Assembly (NCBI RefSeq): GCF_047123305.1
Contig: NZ_CP138918.1
Span: 1,178,001-1,242,000 of the forward strand
Source of the DNA: Thalassobius sp047123305
Lineage (GTDB): Bacteria > Pseudomonadota > Alphaproteobacteria > Rhodobacterales > Rhodobacteraceae
DNA length: 64,000 bases
Reading direction: 5' to 3'
Shown: positions 31,968-42,847 of the stretch, piece by piece
How positions within the stretch are numbered: position 1 is the first letter of the stretch
Layout: every line of letters starts with the position of its first letter
Program-made: the position numbers and the translations under genes
Notes under the pieces: model-generated
What the model was told of the DNA's origin: nothing
Database searches by the model: none
The model's input: the letters and a program-made list of their open reading frames with translations, nothing else

Positions 31968-32852
31968 TCAGCTCTGCGGAAGGGGGGCGGCAAGCGGGTA
32001 GTCAAACGCCTCAAGCGCCGGACGCAGGCGCTGGGTCACCGCCTCGGCCTCGGCGGTGCTGAGGGCCTTCTGCCACTTGCCACTGCCGCCGCGCCGGAAG
32101 GTGTGGGATTTCTGCGGGTCGATTGCGCGGGTCATGACCTCAACCAAACGGGCGGCGGCAAGGTCTGAGCCACCGCGGCTGCGGTAGGCCTCGGCGATCC
32201 GGGTCAGCTCGCGCTGTTGGTGTGGGCCAGCGATGTCTTCGTAACGAATGGCCAGCGTGTTGGGATCCTGCAGCCAGCCGGCATAGGGCAGCAGGCGGGC
32301 GTTGCATTCGGGGTAACGGTGGTCCAGCCCGTCCAGCGCCAAGGTCAGCCGCGATTTGTCATCGCTGAGCTTGTTGAAGTGTTTGTACATCCGGTGCCAG
32401 CGGTTCATTTCCGCCAGATAATAGGCCTCTGAAGTGATGACATCACGCGGGTCGCGGTAGATGAACAGATGCAGCGCGTTCATCCGCGCCAGCTGCGCCG
32501 CCACTTCCGGTGCGTGATACAGGTGGCTGCCCAGGGTTTCCCCCGGCAGGATACGGGAAACGGCGCGGGCCAGTTGCTCGGGTGACTTTTCGCGTTGGGT
32601 CAGCGAAGGGCTGGTGGCGATGAAACGGCCCAGATAGCGGGTGCGCGGCAGGACACGGGTGGCTTGCAGCAACAGATGGGTGCCGCTTTTGGGCAATGAG
32701 TTGGCAAAGACCGGCGGGCGGGTGTCATAGGTGCTTTGGCGCAGGAACAGCCGTTCCCCTCGGGCCACCGGTTCATTGAGGAATCCCAGACCTTTGCGCA
32801 GCACAGCGTTGCGTTTCACAAAGGGTTGGTCGATCAAGGTTTCAAACAACAT
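31968..32852 (-). CDS. Sulfotransferase (Sulfotransfer_1-like)
   Basis: A 294-residue PAPS-dependent sulfotransferase. The 5'-phosphosulfate binding loop is FANSLPKSGTHLLLQA (about 49-64, with the key Lys), the 3'-phosphate motif is LFIYRDPRDVITSEAYYL (about 131-148, with the key Arg and a later Ser), and the C-terminal FRRGGSGKWQKAL fits the RKGxxGDWK-type loop. It lies between a GT4 and the flippase gene, pointing to sulfation of the EPS repeat before it is flipped. The acceptor sugar is unknown. Confidence 0.88.
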   Translation of the reverse strand: MLFETLIDQPFVKRNAVLRKGLGFLNEPVARGERLFLRQSTYDTRPPVFANSLPKSGTHLLLQATRVLPRTRYLGRFIATSPSLTQREKSPEQLARAVSRILPGETLGSHLYHAPEVAAQLARMNALHLFIYRDPRDVITSEAYYLAEMNRWHRMYKHFNKLSDDKSRLTLALDGLDHRYPECNARLLPYAGWLQDPNTLAIRYEDIAGPHQQRELTRIAEAYRSRGGSDLAAARLVEVMTRAIDPQKSHTFRRGGSGKWQKALSTAEAEAVTQRLRPALEAFDYPLAAPLPQS

Positions 32853-32855
32853 CGT

Positions 32856-34049
32856 CTAGCCCTTTCGCGCCGCGTCGAAGAGGGTTTCGAACCGGTCGCA
32901 CACCCGGTCCATCTGGAAATGCGCCTCGGCGTAGGCACGGCCAGCGGCCCCGGCGTTGGCCGCACCTTCGGGATCGTCGCGATAGCTGAGGGCCGCCTTT
33001 ATGAAGCCGGCGATGTCTTCCGGTTCCACCACTTTACCCGCGCCGGTTTGGGTGAGAATCTGGGCCGCCAGATTGTCCGCCGGGGCCGCCAGCACAATGG
33101 GACGGCCAGCACAGAGATAACTGAGAATCTTGGAGGGCACCGAATAGATGCCCGCTTCGCGTTCGATCACCGCCAAGAGCACGTCCCCCGCACCCAGAAT
33201 GCTGGGCAGGTCGGCAATGGGCTGCAGCGGCAGGATTTTCAGCGCCTTGAGGTCTTTCTGCGCGCTCTCCTGCTGCAGGTGGTCCACGCCCACGCCGTTG
33301 GAGACCAGCACCAGTTGTTCCCCTGCCGCCAGTTCCGCCGCCAAACCCGAAAGGAAGGCGGGGTTGTGTTTCATCGCCAGCGTGCCCGAATAGACGAAAC
33401 GCGCCTGATCGCTGAGACCCTGCGCGCGGGCCCAGGGGGTGTCACGCGGGGTCAGCGGAATTTCGTCAAGCGCGCCCCAGTTCGGGATCACCTCAACCTG
33501 GGTTGCGGGAATGCCCCAGGCATCAGTCTGGGCACGAAACGAGTCAGTGATATGCAGCACCCGGGCTGACCGGCGCATCTGACGCCGTTCCAGAAACCGG
33601 TAATAGGCCCCGATCAGGTGGCCGGCGACGGGCAGTTTGGCCTCTAGCAGGCGGGAGGCCGCGATCGAGTAGAAGTCCTGACACCAGTAGATGAACGGCA
33701 CCGCTGCCTTGCGACAGGCGGCCACAATCGGTTCCTGCGCTTCGGTCGGTGTGTTGCCGGACAGCACGATGTCCGGTCGGGTTCTGGCAATCACCTCGGC
33801 CACTTCGCGGCCATAGGCAATGTCACCCCGACGCCGTTTCACAAAGTTGGTTTTGGAATAGTCGATCTTGGCCCCTAACGGCAGGAACGACAGGGTTTCG
33901 GCGTCATCATCCAGCAGGCTCAGTCGGCCCTTGGGGCCGGTGTCACCGGAGAACCAGACATGGGTGACATTGTGACCCCGCGCGGCAAGGCTGCGGGAAA
34001 GTTCGGCGGTAAAGGGATGGCCGGCAAAATCGTGAACCAGAATCTTCAA
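32856..34049 (-). CDS. Family 4 (GT-B) glycosyltransferase, WcaI-like
   Basis: A 397-residue GT-B enzyme. MKILVHDFAGHPFTAELSRS at the start and WCQDFYSIAASRLLE near residue 128 match the WcaI group; the donor half has FVYSGTLAMKHNPAFL (about 219-234), ADVLLAV-like GAGDVLLAVIE and VPSKILSYLCAGRPIVLAA (about 305-323). It lies 3 bases before the sulfotransferase gene and 66 bases after manC, all leftward. It would add a sugar, possibly fucose as in WcaI, to the EPS repeat; specificity is uncertain. Confidence 0.83.
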   Translation of the reverse strand: MKILVHDFAGHPFTAELSRSLAARGHNVTHVWFSGDTGPKGRLSLLDDDAETLSFLPLGAKIDYSKTNFVKRRRGDIAYGREVAEVIARTRPDIVLSGNTPTEAQEPIVAACRKAAVPFIYWCQDFYSIAASRLLEAKLPVAGHLIGAYYRFLERRQMRRSARVLHITDSFRAQTDAWGIPATQVEVIPNWGALDEIPLTPRDTPWARAQGLSDQARFVYSGTLAMKHNPAFLSGLAAELAAGEQLVLVSNGVGVDHLQQESAQKDLKALKILPLQPIADLPSILGAGDVLLAVIEREAGIYSVPSKILSYLCAGRPIVLAAPADNLAAQILTQTGAGKVVEPEDIAGFIKAALSYRDDPEGAANAGAAGRAYAEAHFQMDRVCDRFETLFDAARKG

Positions 34050-34114
34050 AATGTAGTTTCCTTCGCGAGGAGGGGACGCAAAATCAGCGCCTGTCGAAAC
34101 AATGGGGCTGGGGC

Positions 34115-35542
34115 TTACCCTTTTGCGCCTTGGCCACGGGCATAAATGTCCTCGTAGCGGATGATGTCATCTTCGCCGAGATAGGCGCCGGTCTGGATTT
34201 CGATCAGCACCATCGGCACCTTGCCGGGGTTTTTCATCCGGTGCACCGCGCCCAGCGGGATGTAGACAGATTGGTTTTCGCTCACCAGCTGGACCTTGTC
34301 GTCAATGGTCACCTCGGCGGTGCCGGTGACCACAATCCAATGTTCCGCCCGGTGGTGGTGCGACTGCAATGACAGCGCGGCACCGGGATGCACATGGATG
34401 CGTTTCACCTGAAACCTGTCGCCGATCACAAGGCTTTCGAACCAGCCCCAGGGCCGGTGATCCTTGGGGAAGGTGGTGGCCTGCACCGCTTTTTTAAGTT
34501 TCAGCGCACTGACGGCTTTCTTCACGTCCTGCGCGCGGTGCATATCGGCGACCAGAACGGCGTCATTCATCGCAATGGCCATAACGTTCTCAAGGCCAAT
34601 GCCGACCAGTTCCAGCTGGTCACTTTCCGAGCGCAACAAGCTGTTGCGGCATTCGATGGCGGTGGCGGCGCCAGAGAGGCCAACACCTTCGGCGTCCCGT
34701 TCCCCTTCGCGCCAGACCGCATCCCAGCCCCCCAGATCAGACCAGCCGCCATCATAAGGCACCACGGAGAGGTTGCTGGCCTTCTCCATTACCGCATAGT
34801 CGACCGAGATGTCTTCGGCCTGCGCCCAGGCTTCCGGCCCCAGGCGGCAGAAGCCCAGATCAAGATGGCCGGTGTCCAGCGCATCAGTGACGGGGGGGAT
34901 CAGAGCGGGGGCATGGGTTTCAAATGCGTTCAGGATGTCGCTGGCCTTGAACAGAAAGATCCCCGCGTTCCACAGGAAAGACTCATCCGCCACCATTTCG
35001 GCGGCCTGTTCTGCGCAGGGTTTCTCGACAAATTGTTTCAGCGGCACCGGGCCGCCGTTTGGGGCTGTGGCCAGCTCCAGATAGCCATAGGCGGTTTCGG
35101 GGTGCGGCGGGGTGATGCCGAAGGTGACCAACTGGCCTTTGGCGACCGCCTGCAGGCCGGTCTCCACCGCAGCGTGGAAGGCGGCGGTGTCGGGCAGAAC
35201 ATGGTCTGACGGGGCCACCAACAGGACCGCTTCGGGATCTTTGCGGCTGAGGTACAGCGCGGCGGCCAGAACGGCGGGGGCCGTATTGCGTCCCTCGGGT
35301 TCAATCAGGATGGCGCCGGGGTCAATCCCCACTTCTTGCAGCTGCTCCGCCACAATAAAGCGGAAGTCTGAGTTGGTGATGACAACAGGGTTCGCAAACA
35401 GCGGGCCGGTCAGGCGATTGGCAGATCCCTGAAACAGGGTAGTTTCGCCCTGAAGTAGCACAAATTGTTTTGGGTAAGACCTGCGGGACAGCGGCCAAAG
35501 CCGCGTGCCCGAGCCACCACAAAGGATGACGGGAGTAATCAT
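34115..35542 (-). CDS. manC: Mannose-1-phosphate guanylyltransferase / mannose-6-phosphate isomerase
   Basis: A 475-residue bifunctional type II enzyme that supplies GDP-mannose. The N-terminal pyrophosphorylase signature is VILCGGSGTRLWPLSRRSYP (about 5-24) with FVEKP near 170, and the C-terminal cupin phosphomannose isomerase domain has RPWGWFESL, VKRIHVHPGAALSLQSHHHR and AEHWIVVTGTAEV. The ATG at 35542 begins the family sequence; a frame extending to 35617 lacks support. It is divergent from an ExoY-type gene across an AT-rich 540-base gap and is the first gene of the leftward EPS run. Confidence 0.93.
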   Translation of the reverse strand: MITPVILCGGSGTRLWPLSRRSYPKQFVLLQGETTLFQGSANRLTGPLFANPVVITNSDFRFIVAEQLQEVGIDPGAILIEPEGRNTAPAVLAAALYLSRKDPEAVLLVAPSDHVLPDTAAFHAAVETGLQAVAKGQLVTFGITPPHPETAYGYLELATAPNGGPVPLKQFVEKPCAEQAAEMVADESFLWNAGIFLFKASDILNAFETHAPALIPPVTDALDTGHLDLGFCRLGPEAWAQAEDISVDYAVMEKASNLSVVPYDGGWSDLGGWDAVWREGERDAEGVGLSGAATAIECRNSLLRSESDQLELVGIGLENVMAIAMNDAVLVADMHRAQDVKKAVSALKLKKAVQATTFPKDHRPWGWFESLVIGDRFQVKRIHVHPGAALSLQSHHHRAEHWIVVTGTAEVTIDDKVQLVSENQSVYIPLGAVHRMKNPGKVPMVLIEIQTGAYLGEDDIIRYEDIYARGQGAKG

Positions 35543-36079
35543 AAGCACTGTCCAAACATAAATTCTTAAAAAATCTGTCTTCTTCGATAGAAGCAGATTG
35601 TGAAGCTGGCAAGTCATCGCGGGGTGGCCAGTTAAATTCGCGCCAAAATTGGGTCAGAGTTGCGGCAATGCAGCAATCAAACGCCGGTTTTTGCCGCAGT
35701 TTCAAACCGCGCTGGCGGAGGGTCAGGCGACTGATTTCGGTGCTCACACGCCTAAGGGGCAATCGCCGAAGCGCGATCCATGTGGGTCGGTGATTCGCCA
35801 CTGGATGCAGAGAATTTCCTTAAATATATGGATTCTTTCCGCGAATCGTCCTCTGGGTAGAGTGCACATTCCGTAGCGCAATCAGCAGGCTTTGCCGGCA
35901 ATATGGTTAACAAGGAAAACTGTCTCATCTTTGGGCGAATGGGCTAAATTGCCGCTGCGCCGGTCCCAAATTCGTTGTTTCCGCGTCGCAGTATTGTTAT
36001 CTAGAAAGTATAGATTTTTATGTGCTTTAGTTGGTGTTTTGAGTGTTTTTATTGAGATTTTTTGTTTGCGAGGGGCGCT
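35543..36079. promoter_or_regulatory. AT-rich divergent promoter region between manC and the sugar transferase
   Basis: No coding frame is credible in these 537 bases. The stretch 35960-36070 is markedly AT-rich (many TTT/TTTATG/TGTTTT runs), unlike the genes on either side. It must contain the promoters for both the manC run and the sugar transferase. No clear -35/-10 pair, palindrome or known operator was identified. AT-rich sites upstream of exoY-type genes are bound by MucR/Ros regulators in other alphaproteobacteria; that is an analogy only. Confidence 0.5.
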
Positions 36080-36760
36080 ATGAATGCTCTGAATACGAAG
36101 GCTATTACCGAAAATAATGCAATAGTGCCCACCAAGATTTCGACCCGCCGTGTGTACTTCAATTTCTTCAAACGCGGCTTCGACCTGTTTCTGGCGATCC
36201 TGTTGTTGCCAACCATTATACCTGTTTTGGTTGTTCTTTGGGCGCTGACACGGCTGGATGGGGGGCCGGGATTTTTTGGTCACAAACGGGTGGGGCGTGG
36301 CGGCGCACCGTTCCGTTGCTGGAAGATCCGCACGATGGTGCCCGGGGCGGAAGAAAAACTGAAAGCCTTTCTGGCCGAAAACCCCGAGGCCCGCGCCGAA
36401 TGGGAGCGGGATTTCAAACTTGAAAAGGATCCGCGCATCACCCGTTTGGGCAATTTCCTGCGGAAATCCAGCCTGGATGAGCTGCCGCAGATCTGGAACG
36501 TGATCAAAGGCGAGATGAGCTTTGTTGGGCCGCGTCCTATCGTCGATCAGGAACTGCCACGCTACGGGGTCAACAAACCGGAGTATCTGGCGATGGTGCC
36601 GGGCATCACCGGTCTGTGGCAGGTCTCGGGCCGCAACGACATCAGCTATGGCGAACGGGTGGCGCTGGATGTGGATTATCTGCGCCGCTGCAGCCTGTGG
36701 CTGGACTGCAAGATCATTCTGATGACGGGGGCTTCGGTCTTGGGGGCAACTGGCAAGTAG
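36080..36760 (+). CDS. Polyprenyl-phosphate sugar transferase (ExoY/WcaJ type)
   Basis: A 226-residue priming transferase that moves a sugar phosphate onto undecaprenyl phosphate to start repeat-unit assembly. One membrane segment is at about 31-54 (LFLAILLLPTIIPVLVVLW), followed by the catalytic domain: GHKRVGRGGAPFRCWKIRTM (about 73-92), KSSLDELPQIWNVIKGEMSF (about 132-151), VGPRPIVDQELPRY and PGITGLWQVSGRNDISY. The ATG at 36080 has AGGGG upstream. It stands alone, rightward, and is closed by a strong terminator shared with gyrB. Confidence 0.92.
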   Translation: MNALNTKAITENNAIVPTKISTRRVYFNFFKRGFDLFLAILLLPTIIPVLVVLWALTRLDGGPGFFGHKRVGRGGAPFRCWKIRTMVPGAEEKLKAFLAENPEARAEWERDFKLEKDPRITRLGNFLRKSSLDELPQIWNVIKGEMSFVGPRPIVDQELPRYGVNKPEYLAMVPGITGLWQVSGRNDISYGERVALDVDYLRRCSLWLDCKIILMTGASVLGATGK

Positions 36761-36786
36761 CCCCGTTGGAAGAACGCTAAAGGCAC

Positions 36787-36815
36787 AAAGGCCCGCTCAA
36801 ATTGAGCGGGCCTTT
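36787..36815. terminator. Bidirectional terminator between sugar transferase and gyrB
   Basis: A perfect 13-bp stem (36787-36799 with 36803-36815) ending in AAA/TTT, loop of 3. It lies between the converging sugar transferase and gyrB stops and can serve both. Confidence 0.88.
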
Positions 36816-36837
36816 CGCGTGTCGCATATGGGTGCGT

Positions 36838-39255
<2,418 letters not shown>

Positions 39256-39362
39256 GCTGCCCTTCCTACATTCTTGGTCTGACACATATACGAAACCTGC
39301 CGGGGATTGTCACGTCCTCCGGGGCATTTCAGCGGGCTTGTTGTGGGGCTTGGGCCGGGGGG

Positions 39363-41245
39363 TCAGATTTCCGAGTCGGTGGTGGCTTCGCGGACAACCG
39401 GCTCGTCTTTCTCGACCCAGCGTGTCACCACATCCCGTGCCAGAGCGGTGTCATCCTCTTCAATGGCGCGACGTAGATCTTTGAGGGCAGTGGCCACTTC
39501 GATTTCGGACAGGAGGTTTTCCTGAGCCCGCAGAATTTTCGGATGTGGCGTGGTCAACATATCCGGGCTGATCAGTAGTTCCTCGATCAGCTTTTCGCCG
39601 GGGCGCAGGCCGGTCACGGCGATCTCAATGTCACCTTCGGGATGATCGTCATCCTTGACAGTATAACCGGCGCCTTCGATCATTTGGCGGGCCAGTTTGC
39701 GGATGGGCACCAGCCCCCCATATCCAGCACAAACACGTCACCGCCACGGGCAAAAGACCCCGCCAGAAGCACCAGACGGGCCGCTTCGGAGATGGTCATG
39801 AAATAACGTGCGACATCGTTGTGGGTTAGGGTAACAGGGCCACCGCGGGCGATCTGTTCTTCGAACAGCGGGATCACTGATCCGGAAGACCCCAGCACGT
39901 TGCCAAAGCGGACCATCGAAAACATCGTCGCGCTGCTGCGTGTGGCCAGATCCTGCACCACCAGTTCGGCCAGACGTTTGGACGCGCCCATCACATTGGC
40001 CGGGCGCACCGCCTTGTCCGAGCTGACAAGAATGAAACGTTCAACACCGCCACGTTGGGCCGCTTCAGCCACCTTGCGGGTGCCCAGCACGTTGTTCTTG
40101 AGGCCAATCACCTCGTTTTTTTCGACCATCGGCACGTGTTTGTAGGCCGCAGCATGGAGAACCACGTCGATCTGGTTCTGTTCAAACACGCGGCGCAAGA
40201 CAGTGTCATCACAGACCGACCCAAGCACGGCGGTGATACGCACCTCAGGGGCCAATTCGCTGAGCTCTTTTTCGATGGTGTAGAGCGCCAATTCAGAATG
40301 GTCCAACAGCACCAGATGTTCCGGACGGCAGGCCACCAACTGGCGGCACAACTCGGACCCAATGGAGCCGCCAGCGCCGGTCACCAGCATGCGGCTGTCT
40401 TGGTAGGTGTGCGCCACGGTGGGCAGTTCGGATTCAAGCCCGTTGCGACCTAGCAGTTCGGCAATGGAGACAGGGCTGCTGCGTTTGGACAGGTCACTGT
40501 CGGTCACCAGTTCGGCAAAGGAGGGCAGGGCGTGAACCTCACAGCCAAACTTGCGCAGTCGCAGGGCAATTTGGGCCTGGGTGGAGGGGCTCGCCGAGGG
40601 AATCGCCAGAATAACGCGTGAGATTTCCTTGCGGGCAATCAGGTCTTCGATCCGGCTGGGGGCAAAAACCGGTGTGCCGACCAAGGTCAGGCTCTGCAGT
40701 TTGGGGTTGTCGTCGACAAAGGCGACCAGTTCGAAATCATCGCCCGCGCGCAGTGCCGCTGCCAGCTGTTGTCCGGTCTGGCCAGCGCCATAGACAATCA
40801 CCCGAGTCTGATTGCGGGCCCGGCGGTACACTGACAGCACCAGCTGGCGCATCATCATGCGGCTGGACACCGTAGCGATCAGATAGACCATGCCGAAGAC
40901 CAGATAAACCGCCAGCGGCAAGGTGGTGGTCATCGCTGTCGCCAGCGCTGTCACCGCGCCGGTCACGATCAGGGCCAGCAATCCGCTGCGCAAAATGCCC
41001 CCTGATTCGAAAGCGTTAAGCCGCAGGCGTTGCAGGCCAAGGATGTTTGACACAATTGCAGAGAGCAGGGAAACGAAGATCAGGGTGACAGCCAAGCCGC
41101 TTTCGGACCCGGCCAATGGGGCAAAACTTTGCAACAGCACAAGGGTCAAAAGCAGGGCTGCAGGTGCAACCAATAGGTCAGTTGCGAAGAATAACAAGTG
41201 CTTACGTCGGTCGGACATGTTTGACACGACTGAATACAAATTCAT
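39363..41245 (-). pseudogene. CapD/WbpM-type nucleotide-sugar dehydratase with frameshift in a G run
   Basis: Two reverse frames form one protein of about 626 residues. The first (41245 to about 39714) has N-terminal membrane segments, a Rossmann sensor-like part (VIVYGAGQTGQQLAAALRAG) and the SDR catalytic domain (MLVTGAGGSIGSELCRQLVA, AAAYKHVPMVEKNEVIGLKN, SSDKAVRPANVMGASKRLAE). The second carries the C-terminal part (PIRKLARQMIEGAGYTV, GLRPGEKLIEELL). They join if the run of six G at 39719-39714 (reverse strand) had seven, giving VLDMGGLVPIRKLAR. As read, the protein ends early at ...GGWCPSANWPAK. It follows the second sugar transferase in an EPS run. Disruption, phase variation or a sequencing indel are all possible. 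Confidence 0.85.
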
Positions 41246-41364
41246 TTATTGCCCCCCTGGCAACTGTCAGTTGCTTTCGCAACTCTCTTCACAGTACCGC
41301 AAATGACTTGAGGAATGAAACCGTCTAACTACACCTTTAACGCAAGTTTAGAGGATCAGGGTCG

Positions 41365-41382
41365 CACCGTGCAAGCACGGTG
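41365..41382 (-). terminator. Hairpin after the second sugar transferase
   Basis: CACCGTGC at 41365-41372 pairs with GCACGGTG at 41375-41382, two bases past the stop of the leftward sugar transferase. No T-run follows on the reverse strand, so this may be an mRNA end-stabilising hairpin or a weak terminator. Confidence 0.35.
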
Positions 41383-41384
41383 TC

Positions 41385-42023
41385 CTACTTCGGCAGCTTC
41401 ACGCGCCTTTTGCGTTTGAGGGGGGTCGGTTTCGACACGGTTTTCAGCATTATGTTCCAGTCCAGGCAGAGGCTGCGATGCTGCTGATAAATAAGATCTA
41501 ACTTGGCCTTCTGTGGCACACATCTGGTGCGGTAAACTTGGTCGGTCTCTTGTGCGGTTTCGCAATCGGCCAGCAGAATTTCTTCGTGTTGGTGGTAGAC
41601 CACCGTTGCCAGTCCGGTGACGCCGGGGCGGCTCTGCAACACCTCGTCGTAAAGAGCGGGAAACAACTCAACGTAGCGCCGGAGCGGTGGACGGGGCCCC
41701 ACAAAAGAGATATCGCCGCGCAGGATGTTCCACAGTTGTGGCAGCTCATCCAGACGTTTGCGGCGCAGGTAGGCACCGGTGCGGGTGATGCGGCCCGCCT
41801 TGTCCCGGCCGGTAACGCCACTGTCGGCGGCATCATTGCGCATGGTGCGGAATTTCCACAGAAAAAACGGTTGATCCACCGTGCGCATCCGTTCGGAGCG
41901 GAAGATGATAGGCCGACCGTCGCGGATCAGGATAATCACAGCGATGACCAAAAGCACCGGCCAGAGCAGCGCCAGCAGCAGCAGCGAAAACAGGATATCG
42001 AAAAGTCGTTTGGTTGCGGTCAT
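41385..42023 (-). CDS. Second polyprenyl-phosphate sugar transferase
   Basis: A 212-residue priming transferase of the bacterial sugar transferase family. One membrane segment near the start (ILFSLLLLALLWPVLLVIAV), then IIFRSERMRTVDQPFFLWKF, LRRKRLDELPQLWNILRGDI and SFVGPRPPLRRYVELFP with RPGVTGLATV. It is shorter than the ExoY-type gene at 36080 and has a basic C-terminus (KPTPLKRKRRVKLPK). The ATG overlaps the stop of the epimerase gene (ATGA), so it is co-translated; the longer in-frame start is not needed. With the epimerase and the CapD-type gene it resembles a set that makes and primes a modified amino sugar. Confidence 0.88.
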   Translation of the reverse strand: MTATKRLFDILFSLLLLALLWPVLLVIAVIILIRDGRPIIFRSERMRTVDQPFFLWKFRTMRNDAADSGVTGRDKAGRITRTGAYLRRKRLDELPQLWNILRGDISFVGPRPPLRRYVELFPALYDEVLQSRPGVTGLATVVYHQHEEILLADCETAQETDQVYRTRCVPQKAKLDLIYQQHRSLCLDWNIMLKTVSKPTPLKRKRRVKLPK

Positions 42024-42847
42024 TGCGGCCCCCATCTTTGCCATTGGGCCGCAATTTCAGCAGGGTTTCCAGAGAGATCTGGCAGACTGACCAGGCTTTG
42101 CAACAGGGTTGTGTCCAATGTGGCGCATTCCCGGGCAGTGTCAGGGGCGTCGCGCCAGCCAAAAGGCCAACCACCTGCGATAAGCAGTTGATCCATTCGC
42201 GTCGGATGTGTGGCCCCGATGTTCAGCGCTGCGGGCAGCGTTGCTGCGGGAAGGCGACTAAGCGCGGCTAGGACCTCGGCCAAATCTGCCGGGCCAATAT
42301 AGCTGCGGTGCGGCCCGTGGCCGGAGCCAAAGCGATCCAGCGTGATCTCGCGCCCGCAATGAACCGCGGCGGCAAGGCTCTCGGCACCAGCAACGGATCC
42401 AATCCGCAGAGCGGTTGTTTGGGGACCTGTGGCTGCGGCAAGCGCCTGTTCCATGGCCAGTTTCGCCATTCCATAGGCGTTGGCGGGTGTGGACGGGTCT
42501 GTTTCGCAGTGGGGCTTTTCGGACGGGGTGTATATGGCAATGCTGGAGGCATGCAGCACATGGTCTGCCCCACAGGCGGCGGCGATCCGCTGCGCCTCCA
42601 GAGCAAGGGTGGTGTTGGCGGAAAGGGCGGCGGCGTCACCGGAGGTTACCCCCCAGAGTGACAGCACGCGGGTGACCGGGCCGAAACAGGCCGGATCGTC
42701 GCCGAGTTGATAGTGCACATGCCCCTCTGCCAGGCGGCGTGACTGGTAAACCAGATCCATGCTCTGCGGTGGGCGGGCTGTCCAATAACGGCGTAGCATT
42801 TGCCCTACACGGCCGGTGGCCCCAAGGATCAACAGACGCTCACCCAT
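42020..42847 (-). CDS. NAD-dependent epimerase/dehydratase family protein
   Basis: A 275-residue extended SDR protein. The N-terminal nucleotide-binding motif is LLILGATGRVGQMLRRYW (about 5-22); catalytic residues are in HASSIAIYTP (Ser) and NAYGMAKLAME (Tyr-x3-Lys), followed by RIGSVAGAESLAAAVHCG. Start at 42847 gives an 8-base overlap with recF; a longer frame lies inside recF. It probably reduces or epimerises a nucleotide-sugar or lipid-linked sugar, as in WbpV-like 4-keto reductases. Coupled to the sugar transferase downstream. Confidence 0.83.
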   Translation of the reverse strand: MGERLLILGATGRVGQMLRRYWTARPPQSMDLVYQSRRLAEGHVHYQLGDDPACFGPVTRVLSLWGVTSGDAAALSANTTLALEAQRIAAACGADHVLHASSIAIYTPSEKPHCETDPSTPANAYGMAKLAMEQALAAATGPQTTALRIGSVAGAESLAAAVHCGREITLDRFGSGHGPHRSYIGPADLAEVLAALSRLPAATLPAALNIGATHPTRMDQLLIAGGWPFGWRDAPDTARECATLDTTLLQSLVSLPDLSGNPAEIAAQWQRWGPQ

